DNA from: an uncultured Candidatus Competibacteraceae bacterium
GTDB lineage: Bacteria; Pseudomonadota; Gammaproteobacteria; Competibacterales; Competibacteraceae
Assembly (NCBI GenBank): GCA_937872125.1
Contig: CALMNY010000124.1
Location: forward strand, 1 to 12,709
Length of the DNA stretch: 12,709 nucleotides
Reading direction: 5' to 3'
Shown here: in pieces, positions 6,286-12,709 of the stretch
Layout: each line of letters opens with the position of its first letter
Numbering within the stretch: position 1 is the stretch's first letter
Position numbers and translations under genes: made by a program
Notes under the pieces: generated by a model
The model's input: the letters and a program-made list of their open reading frames with translations, nothing else
Told to the model about the DNA's origin: nothing
Databases searched by the model: none

Positions 6286-7221
6286 TCAGGCGACGGCGAA
6301 AGCCAGCGAAACCGCGTTGGGACCCAGGTAGAGGCCACCGGTGGCGCTCATGACCGAAACCATGATTTCAATGCCCCACTGCCGGACATGGCGCTCAAAA
6401 TCAATAAAAGCCCGCTGGCGCCGGAGCCATTGCGGGTCACCGGCATAGCTGAGCACCACCAGCGGGCTGCGCAAACCCTGATCAATCTCCAGGTTGGCCT
6501 GCTCGAACAAACCCGCCAGCGCCCGCTCGAACCCACGCGCCTTGAGCACCAGCTCGGTCTCGCCGTCCACGAATCGGGCGACCGGTTTGAGACCAAGCAG
6601 CGCGCCCATGCGATAATTCAGAAATCCGATGCTGCGCTCGCCCTTATCGCTGGCCTGGCGGTAAACATGGGCCAGATCGTCGAGCAGGATGTAGCAGCGG
6701 ATGTAGCGCCGGAATGCTTCCGCCAGCCGGCGCAACTCCCCAAAGGGTAAATCCGGGTTTTGCAGCAGTCGGACCACCTCATGTGTCAGCACCGCCTGCC
6801 CGGCGAAGACCGTCCGGCTGTCGAGTACATTCAGATGAAACGGGGTGTTCAAACCAGCCTGTTGGCGTCGCTCGCGGTAGCCGCGCACAATGGAGAACGA
6901 CGCTTCGGTGGCATTTTGGAATAACTCGCTACGGGTCTGGGAAATCGTAATCAGGATCGCCCGATCATGGACGGTGACCAGGCGATTCAGAAACAGATCA
7001 ACGATGGCGCCTACCGTGGCGGGTTCGCTCATCGCCGCCAGGTTCTGCGGTTGAGCGGTGGCGTAGCGGTGATAAAAAGCCAGAGTGAGATTCGCATCGC
7101 GGTTATCAATCAGGATCTGATTGCCGACGATCAGTTTGTTGGGCAGGAGATACAGACGGTGCTGCTGAATGTAGGCGGTGGATAGATCACAGGCCGAATC
7201 AATGACGACCGCCGTTTTCAT
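6286..7221 (-). CDS. DegV family protein (fatty-acid-binding fold), divergent
   Basis: A 311-residue protein from the ATG at 7221. DegV hallmarks are the N-terminal VVIDSACDLS, a central LNVLDSRTVFAGQAVLTHEV (compare the V-L-D-S-r-t-v-s-x-G of the family) and a C-terminal GLYLGPNAVSLAF resembling the G-x-x-x-G-P-x-x end. DegV proteins bind a single fatty acid between two domains; in Firmicutes, FakB uses this to present fatty acids to a kinase. Here the usual TSQPS loop reads MSEPA and the SGTYQ segment is replaced by SELFQ, so ligand choice may differ. No FakA/DhaK-like kinase lies nearby. It is immediately downstream of a PilZ gene: the pilZ stop is 12 bp before this ATG, and a TTG at 7236 even overlaps that stop, so translational coupling is likely. 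The exact start (TTG 7236 or ATG 7221) is uncertain. Confidence 0.85.
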   Translation of the reverse strand: MKTAVVIDSACDLSTAYIQQHRLYLLPNKLIVGNQILIDNRDANLTLAFYHRYATAQPQNLAAMSEPATVGAIVDLFLNRLVTVHDRAILITISQTRSELFQNATEASFSIVRGYRERRQQAGLNTPFHLNVLDSRTVFAGQAVLTHEVVRLLQNPDLPFGELRRLAEAFRRYIRCYILLDDLAHVYRQASDKGERSIGFLNYRMGALLGLKPVARFVDGETELVLKARGFERALAGLFEQANLEIDQGLRSPLVVLSYAGDPQWLRRQRAFIDFERHVRQWGIEIMVSVMSATGGLYLGPNAVSLAFAVA

Positions 7222-7232
7222 GGTGGCCGCGC

Positions 7233-7553
7233 TCAACCAGCCGTCACCGGAGGGCCACTGTAGATAGCGTCGAACCGACAGCCATAGCCAAACCGCCCAT
7301 TCTGCCGCCTGGCATCAAGACGCACGATGATTGCAGTCACTTCCATCGTAGTATCGCCCAGTTCCTCGATGCTGAGACGCAGATACAGGGTGGTTCCCAC
7401 CGGCAATTCATCCTCAGCCCACAGTAAAATGCCGCCTGCGCTGATATTGCCCAGCCAGCCATCGTGCACCGCTTCATCATTGGCGACCCGGTATTGAACC
7501 GCTGCGCTGATTTCGGTTCGAGCGAACCGCCGCTTTTCTATACCATCGGGCAT
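7233..7553 (-). CDS. PilZ domain protein (c-di-GMP receptor candidate)
   Basis: A 106-residue single-domain protein. Both parts of the PilZ cyclic-di-GMP signature are present: the R-x-x-x-R motif (R8 and R12 in KRRFART) and the [D/N]-x-S-x-x-G motif (N36-I-S38-A-G-G41), the latter followed by the beta-strand ILLW. Binding of c-di-GMP is therefore expected. There is no output domain, so it should act by contacting a partner. The ATG at 7553 is preceded by GGAG at a 7-bp distance; an upstream in-frame TTG is less likely. It heads a two-gene unit with the DegV-family gene, whose frame begins within a few bases of this stop, which suggests the two proteins cooperate. It is transcribed divergently from the cyclic-nucleotide-binding gene at 7732. 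Confidence 0.93.
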   Translation of the reverse strand: MPDGIEKRRFARTEISAAVQYRVANDEAVHDGWLGNISAGGILLWAEDELPVGTTLYLRLSIEELGDTTMEVTAIIVRLDARRQNGRFGYGCRFDAIYSGPPVTAG

Positions 7554-7731
7554 GGCCACGCTCCAGACAGGCAAACCTGCAATCCACTGAGAAGGGGCGC
7601 GACACTCTGCTATCGCACCCCGGTAAGGTACGTTAAACTATCACGAAGTTGTCCTATTCACCAGTCGGTCTCCCTACCCGAAAGGACGCCTTCATCTGCC
7701 CTAAGCCTCGTGCGCGAGGAGGACTTGCTCC
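7554..7731. other. Divergent intergenic region between pilZ and the cyclic-nucleotide-binding gene
   Basis: These 178 bases must hold the promoters for both directions. I see no pair of boxes close to consensus on either strand. The only clear element is the ribosome-binding site GAGGAGG at 7716-7722, 9 bp before the ATG at 7732. Confidence 0.5.
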
Positions 7732-8097
7732 ATGTTCAATCAGGAGCCGCTCAACCAGGTCGAAACCTATCAATCCTTCACGCCGGGCCAGACCATCCTG
7801 CAGGAGGGCGAACCGGGCGACCGGCTGTATATCGTGGCTGAGGGCCAGGTGGACATCATTGCAGACGGTCAGCTTCTGGAAACAGTGCCGCCTGGCGGCA
7901 TCCTGGGTGAACTGGCGCTGATTGACGACAAGCCGCGCAGCGCCAGCGCGGTCGCCCGCACCGATTGCGTGCTTGCCCCGATTACCCGACAGCATTTTCT
8001 AACCCTGATTCAGCGCACGCCGCTGTTCGCACTGCAAGTCATGCGGGTCATGGCCGAGCGCCTGCGCCGCGCCACCCATACCCGTTCCCGCACCTAA
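7732..8097 (+). CDS. Stand-alone cyclic nucleotide-binding domain protein (CRP/cNMP fold)
   Basis: A 121-residue protein consisting of one cNMP-binding beta-roll and a short C-terminal helix (VMRVMAERLRRA). Family marks are PGQTILQEGEPGD (18-30), where G29-D30 is the conserved turn before the next strand. The phosphate-binding cassette is GELALIDDKPRSASA (59-73), with E60 and R69 in the places that in CRP contact the ribose and the cyclic phosphate. There is no helix-turn-helix, kinase or channel segment, so it is not a transcription factor; it probably signals through a partner. A strong ribosome-binding site (GAGGAGG, 9 bp from the ATG) fixes the start. It is followed 61 bp later by the ATP-grasp/alpha-E gene on the same strand, and the three genes could share a transcript. 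The ligand (cAMP, cGMP or another) cannot be told. Confidence 0.92.
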   Translation: MFNQEPLNQVETYQSFTPGQTILQEGEPGDRLYIVAEGQVDIIADGQLLETVPPGGILGELALIDDKPRSASAVARTDCVLAPITRQHFLTLIQRTPLFALQVMRVMAERLRRATHTRSRT

Positions 8098-8158
8098 CGC
8101 CGCGCTGGGCCGCCGTCGCGCCAGTGATGGAACACCCTGCCCCGCCGTGGAAATGTTC

Positions 8159-10711
8159 ATGATCGAAGCTGCCTTCGCCGCTGTCCCCGCTGTTTCGGGT
8201 GCGCCTGACGCCACCCTGTTCAGCGACTACCCGGTTACCGCGTCCCGTTACGACGAGATGTGCGCCGCGCCCGGCGTATTGCGCCCCCACTGGCGGGACT
8301 TGGCGCGATTTCTGGAGGAGACCGGCAGCGAGGAACTGGAGCGCCGCCATGCCGAAGTTCAGCGCCTGTTACAGGCGGATGGCGTCACCTACAACAGTTT
8401 TGGCGACTCGCGCGGCGCGCCGCGTCGCTGGCGAGTGGATGCGGTTCCCCTGTTGATGACCGGCGAGGACTGGAGCGCGCTGGCTGCTGGGCTGGAGCAA
8501 CGTTCGCGCCTGCTGAACGCGCTGCTGGCTGATCTCTATGACCAGCGCCTGACTCTGCGCCAGGGCTGGCTGCCGCCGGAACTGGTCTATGCGGATCCCG
8601 GCTTCCTCCACCCCTGCCATCAGGCCCTGCCGGAGGGCAATCGCTGGCTGATCTTCCATGGGGTTGATCTGGCTCGCGGTCCGGACGGCGCGTTCCGGGT
8701 CTATGGCGACCGTGCCCAGTCGCCCGCCGGCGCGGGCTACGCCCTGGAAAACCGGATCATTCTGGCGCGGGCGCTGCCGATGCTCTACCGCGATGCGCCC
8801 TTGCGCCGACTGGCCAGTTTTCTCGAAACCGAGCGCACGACTCTGGCCAAACTGGCGCGCCACCCTTCGGAAAACCCGCATGTGGTGTTGTTGACCCCCG
8901 GACCCAACAGTCCGGTCTATTTCGAGCACGCCTATCTGGCCAATTACTTGTCGCTCAGTCTGGTGGAAGGCGAGGATCTGGCGGTGCGGGACGGCCGGGT
9001 CTGGCTGAAAACGCTGGGCGGCTTGCGCCCGGTAGACGTCATTCTGCGGCAAGTAGCCGACGCCTGGTGCGACCCGCTGGAACTGCGCGGTGATTCGCTG
9101 CTGGGCGTTCCTGGCCTGTTGCAGGCGGCGCGCGGCGGCCACGTCACCCTCGCCAACGCCCTGGGCAGCGGCCTGCTCGAAAATCCCGGCCTGGCCGCGT
9201 TTCTGCCGTTGTTGTGCCGGCAACTGCTGGGCGAGGACCTCAAACTGCCGTCGCTGGCAACCTGGTGGTGCGGCGACCCTGACGACCGTGGCTATGTTCT
9301 GGCGAATCTGGAACGGCTGGTGGTGCATTCCATCCTGCCCAACCAGCCCCACTGGGATGGTTCCCGGCTCGACGCCGCGACCCGCGCGCACCTGGTGGAT
9401 TGCATCCAGGCCGCTCCACATCTCTACGTCGGCCAGGAAACGCTGCCGCTGTCCACCGCCCCGGTGCTGGAAGACGGTCAACTGACGCCGCGGCCGGTGA
9501 TGCTGCGCGGTTTCACGGTCGCCGACGGCGATGGCTACCGGGTGATGCCGGGCGGTCTGGCGCGAGTGTCTTCGGGGCTGGATACGCTGCAAGCGGCGGT
9601 GCAGCAGGGCGGCATCAGCAAGGATTGGTGGGTGCTGGCGCCGACGCCGCAGAAACACGTCACCCTGCTGCGGCAGAGCTACGGTCCGATCTTTGTCACC
9701 CGCGACGGCAGCGACCTGCCCAGCCGGGTCGCCGACAATCTGTACTGGCTGGGGCGCTACAGCGAGCGGCTGGACGGCATCGCCCGCCTGCTGCGGGAAG
9801 CGTTCGGACGGCTGCTGGAGTGGGAACAGGACAATACCGATGAGCGTTATCTGGACGATCTGCTCGACGCTCTGGACATCCCGGCGCCGCCGGTGGCGGA
9901 ATCGCCGCGCGCCCGTTTCTTCGCCCTGCGCCAGGCCCTGCTGGGCCTGATGGTGGACACGGATCATGCCGGCGGTCTGCGGACGATTCTGGACGGGATG
10001 CTGCGCACCGGGCGCGCCGTGCGCAACCATCTGGGCGATGATAGCTGGCGCCTGCTGAACCGTATGCAGCAGCAGATTCAGGAACTGCCGGAGGGCCTGG
10101 GCGCCCGGCAGGCGCGCGAGTTGCTGGAAGAGCATCTGATGCTGATCGCCGGGTTCTGCGGCCTGAATAATGAAACCCTGCCCCATCATCAGGGCTGGCT
10201 GTTCCTCGACATCGGTCGCCACCTGGAGCGGGTGTTGCGCACGCTGGACCTGTTTCATCTGGCCTTCATCACCGCCCATAATCCCGGCGTGCCGCTGTGG
10301 GAAGTGGTGCTCACCATCACCGACAACCTGACTGCCTACCGGCGCCGCTATCGTTCCGCACTACACCCGACCGCCATCATTGACTTGCTGCTGTTCGACG
10401 AGGATAACCCGCGCGCTGTTGGTTACCAGTTGCGGCGCTTGCACCGTCACATTGGCCGATTGCATCAGACCAGCGTTTCCCCCTACCGCAGCGCCGAAGA
10501 ACGGCTGATTCTGGAGGCCACCGCCACCCTGCAACTGGCCAACATCGAGGCGCTGGCTGATTTATCCTCGGACAGCGTCCATGCCAACGCTGAACTGTCC
10601 CGCCTGCTGGAGGCCTTGCAACGCCCATTGCTGGAACTCTCCGACGCGCTGACGCACAGCCATTTCAGCCACGCCGAAGTTCCCCGGCAACTGATCGCCA
10701 TGAAACCGTGA
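8159..10711 (+). CDS. Circularly permuted ATP-grasp protein fused to an alpha-E domain
   Basis: An 850-residue fusion. Residues up to about 510 form the circularly permuted type 2 ATP-grasp (old DUF404/DUF407). Recognisable segments include YPVTASRYDEM near the start, TYNSFGD, a VVLLTPGPNSPVYFEHAYL stretch, and the KTLGGLRPVDVILRQVADAW region. A second part starts near residue 520 at LPSRVADNLYWLGRYSERLD, the opening of the alpha-helical alpha-E domain (DUF403), which runs to the end. ATP-grasp enzymes form amide bonds through acyl-phosphates. This pair, with a transglutaminase, is predicted to make or attach peptides, but no reaction is established. In many genomes the two halves are separate genes. 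The start is ambiguous (GTG 8147, ATG 8153 or ATG 8159); I chose 8159 because GGA lies 7 bp upstream. The stop overlaps the next start (GTGA), showing coupling. Confidence 0.9.
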   Translation: MIEAAFAAVPAVSGAPDATLFSDYPVTASRYDEMCAAPGVLRPHWRDLARFLEETGSEELERRHAEVQRLLQADGVTYNSFGDSRGAPRRWRVDAVPLLMTGEDWSALAAGLEQRSRLLNALLADLYDQRLTLRQGWLPPELVYADPGFLHPCHQALPEGNRWLIFHGVDLARGPDGAFRVYGDRAQSPAGAGYALENRIILARALPMLYRDAPLRRLASFLETERTTLAKLARHPSENPHVVLLTPGPNSPVYFEHAYLANYLSLSLVEGEDLAVRDGRVWLKTLGGLRPVDVILRQVADAWCDPLELRGDSLLGVPGLLQAARGGHVTLANALGSGLLENPGLAAFLPLLCRQLLGEDLKLPSLATWWCGDPDDRGYVLANLERLVVHSILPNQPHWDGSRLDAATRAHLVDCIQAAPHLYVGQETLPLSTAPVLEDGQLTPRPVMLRGFTVADGDGYRVMPGGLARVSSGLDTLQAAVQQGGISKDWWVLAPTPQKHVTLLRQSYGPIFVTRDGSDLPSRVADNLYWLGRYSERLDGIARLLREAFGRLLEWEQDNTDERYLDDLLDALDIPAPPVAESPRARFFALRQALLGLMVDTDHAGGLRTILDGMLRTGRAVRNHLGDDSWRLLNRMQQQIQELPEGLGARQARELLEEHLMLIAGFCGLNNETLPHHQGWLFLDIGRHLERVLRTLDLFHLAFITAHNPGVPLWEVVLTITDNLTAYRRRYRSALHPTAIIDLLLFDEDNPRAVGYQLRRLHRHIGRLHQTSVSPYRSAEERLILEATATLQLANIEALADLSSDSVHANAELSRLLEALQRPLLELSDALTHSHFSHAEVPRQLIAMKP

Positions 10712-11616
10712 AGAAGTATTTCATCACCCACCGCACTGTCTATTGCTACAGCAGCGACGTGGCGCTGTGCCACAACGAGGCGCGGCTGCTGCCGCGCGAG
10801 ACCTCCTGGCAACTGTGCCATCCCAGCCGGCTGACGATTCGCCCGCGCCCGGCGCTTTCTGTCGAGCGGCGGGATTTTTTTGGCAACCGGGTGTTGTATT
10901 TCGCCATTCAGGATATTCACCAGGAATTGGAGGTGACGGTCGCTACCGGGGTGCGGGTGCTGGATGCGCGGCCGTTCACCGCCTCCAGCCCGTCGCCGCC
11001 CTGGGAACAGGCGCTCGCGGCGTTGCGGGAAGACCCGGACCCGGAGATCATCGAAGCTCGGCAGTTCGCGCTGGACTCGCCGTTTGTGGTCGCTACCCCC
11101 GCTTTCCGGGAATACGCCGCCCCCAGTTTCCCACTGGGACGGCCGTTGTTGGAGGCCATGGCGGACCTGAACCGGCGCATCCATCAGGAATTCACCTACG
11201 ACCCGCATTTCACCACGGTCGCCACCCCGCTCAACCAGGTGCTCACCGAACAGCGCGGCGTCTGTCAGGACTTCGCCCACCTGGCGATGGCTTGTCTGCG
11301 CGCCTGGGGGCTGGCGGCGCGCTACGTCAGCGGCTATCTGGAAACGCTGCCGCCGCCCGGTCAGCCGCGACTGATCGGGGCGGACGCTTCCCACGCCTGG
11401 CTGGCGGTCTATGTGCCAGGCGTCGGCTGGGCGGAGTTTGATCCAACCAACGACTGTATGCCTGGAGAGCAACATATCACGCTGGCCTGGGGCCGGGAGT
11501 ACGGCGATGTCGCCCCACTCAAGGGTGTAATGACCGGCGGCGGGTCGCACTCGCTGGAGGTGTCGGTGGATGTAGCGCCGCAGCCGGCGGAAGAAACTGA
11601 GAGCGGTTCTGCCTGA
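10708..11616 (+). CDS. Transglutaminase-like cysteine protease family protein
   Basis: A 302-residue protein with an N-terminal beta-rich domain (bacterial transglutaminase-like N domain, about 1-90) and a transglutaminase core. The catalytic triad is visible: C186 in RGVCQDFAHL, H229 in GADASHAWL and D245 in WAEFDPTND. The family cleaves or transfers amide bonds through a cysteine thioester; no signal peptide is seen, so it should act in the cytoplasm. The start is GTG, overlapping the TGA of the ATP-grasp/alpha-E gene by 4 bp, an arrangement that implies translational coupling and a shared pathway. In related loci an Anbu proteasome-like peptidase or a second transglutaminase often completes the set; neither is present in this window. 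The short C-terminal tail after about 285 is acidic and probably disordered. Substrate unknown. Confidence 0.93.
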   Translation: MKKYFITHRTVYCYSSDVALCHNEARLLPRETSWQLCHPSRLTIRPRPALSVERRDFFGNRVLYFAIQDIHQELEVTVATGVRVLDARPFTASSPSPPWEQALAALREDPDPEIIEARQFALDSPFVVATPAFREYAAPSFPLGRPLLEAMADLNRRIHQEFTYDPHFTTVATPLNQVLTEQRGVCQDFAHLAMACLRAWGLAARYVSGYLETLPPPGQPRLIGADASHAWLAVYVPGVGWAEFDPTNDCMPGEQHITLAWGREYGDVAPLKGVMTGGGSHSLEVSVDVAPQPAEETESGSA

Positions 11617-11664
11617 ACCAGGCCGCATGGTGCTGAACGGCGGCGCCGACGGGGTGGTGTTCCT

Positions 11665-11740
11665 GACGTGGATACGGATATCAATAAAATGCTTACAACA
11701 CAATGATTATAAAGCAATTTAATGAGTCTATATCCACGTC
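11665..11740. repeat. 10-bp inverted repeat framing an AT-rich island upstream of modA
   Basis: GACGTGGATA at 11665-11674 is the exact reverse complement of TATCCACGTC at 11731-11740, with 56 bases between. The enclosed stretch (for example AATAAAATGC and GATTATAAAG) is markedly AT-rich in an otherwise GC-rich region. No gene is seen in it. It may be an operator pair, a small mobile remnant or a stem-loop; nothing in the sequence decides. Confidence 0.55.
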
Positions 11741-11788
11741 TGAAGCACTACCCCTTCTCGCACCAATGAAGTGCATCACGGCCATGAA

Positions 11789-11814
11789 TGCGCCGGGATG
11801 GCGCAGAGATTTTC
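11789..11814 (+). terminator. Weak hairpin, possible terminator of the ATP-grasp/transglutaminase operon
   Basis: TGCGCC and GGCGCA (11789-11794 and 11800-11805) can pair around a GGGAT loop, followed by GAGATTTT. The stem is short and the T-run is only four bases set back from it, so termination would be inefficient. It is the only such structure between the transglutaminase gene and modA. Confidence 0.25.
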
Positions 11815-11843
11815 AGCCGTTCCGGGAACGTTGCCGTTTCCAG

Positions 11844-12635
<792 letters not shown>

Positions 12636-12647
12636 GGAAACCGGCCG

Positions 12648-12709
12648 GTGTTGACCGACGTTGATCTGGCCGCCGTCTGGCTGACCCTCAAGCTGGCCAG
12701 CACGACCAC
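12648..12709 (+). CDS. modB: Molybdate ABC transporter permease ModB, N-terminal part, runs off window
   Basis: Twenty codons are visible from GTG at 12648 (or TTG at 12651), reading LTDVDLAAVWLTLKLASTT after the initiator. The 'W-L-T-L-K-L-A-S' stretch leading into the first membrane segment is typical of ModB permeases. A GAGGAAA ribosome-binding site overlaps the modA stop, 7 bp before the GTG. Identity rests on this short motif and on the position directly behind modA; the rest, including the EAA loop that contacts ModC, is outside the window. Confidence 0.85.
   Translation, partial: MLTDVDLAAVWLTLKLASTT

Noticed and set aside
8369..10279. Very long open frame (636 codons) on the minus strand opposite the ATP-grasp gene
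   Set aside because: It is Gln/Arg/His-rich with no recognisable motif and mirrors the codon bias of the real plus-strand gene, a usual shadow in GC-rich DNA.
10483..11703. 406-codon minus-strand frame across the transglutaminase gene
   Set aside because: It covers a gene with an intact catalytic triad on the other strand and shows only repetitive Arg/Gly/Gln composition.

Overview
The window looks like a chromosomal segment of a GC-rich proteobacterium, most likely a gammaproteobacterium. This rests on a full-length Mfd of E. coli-like size, an ArfB with GGQ motif, a CspA-type cold-shock protein and a PilZ protein. The lineage cannot be fixed from sequence alone; a Competibacter/Contendobacter-like relative is only a guess.

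Left end (1-1790, minus strand): a visibly less GC-rich, defence-like accessory patch. It reads, in order of transcription, a 3' remnant resembling a type I restriction specificity subunit (HsdS), an OLD/RecF-like AAA (AAA_21-type) ATPase that starts on an ATGA overlap with that remnant, and the first 67 codons of a TOPRIM-like (DUF4276/OLD-nuclease-like) protein that overlaps the ATPase stop and runs off the window. A 149-bp MITE-like element with perfect 26-bp inverted repeats sits in or in front of the HsdS-like remnant. This is the best candidate for an under-described system here: a two-gene ATPase/TOPRIM effector pair coupled to a broken restriction locus.

Middle (1797-7553, mostly minus strand): arfB directly behind mfd (stalled-ribosome rescue behind transcription-repair coupling), then a cold-shock gene with its own terminator, promoter candidate and roughly 150-nt leader. 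Next comes a pilZ-degV pair whose reading frames abut.

Right half (7732-11616, plus strand): a stand-alone cyclic-nucleotide-binding domain protein, followed by a fused circularly permuted ATP-grasp/alpha-E protein and a transglutaminase-like cysteine protease on a GTGA overlap. The last two form the known but functionally obscure amidoligase/peptide-tagging type module.

Right end (11617-12709): an intergenic stretch with an AT-rich island framed by 10-bp inverted repeats, then modA with signal peptide and the first 20 codons of modB, the start of a molybdate ABC importer.
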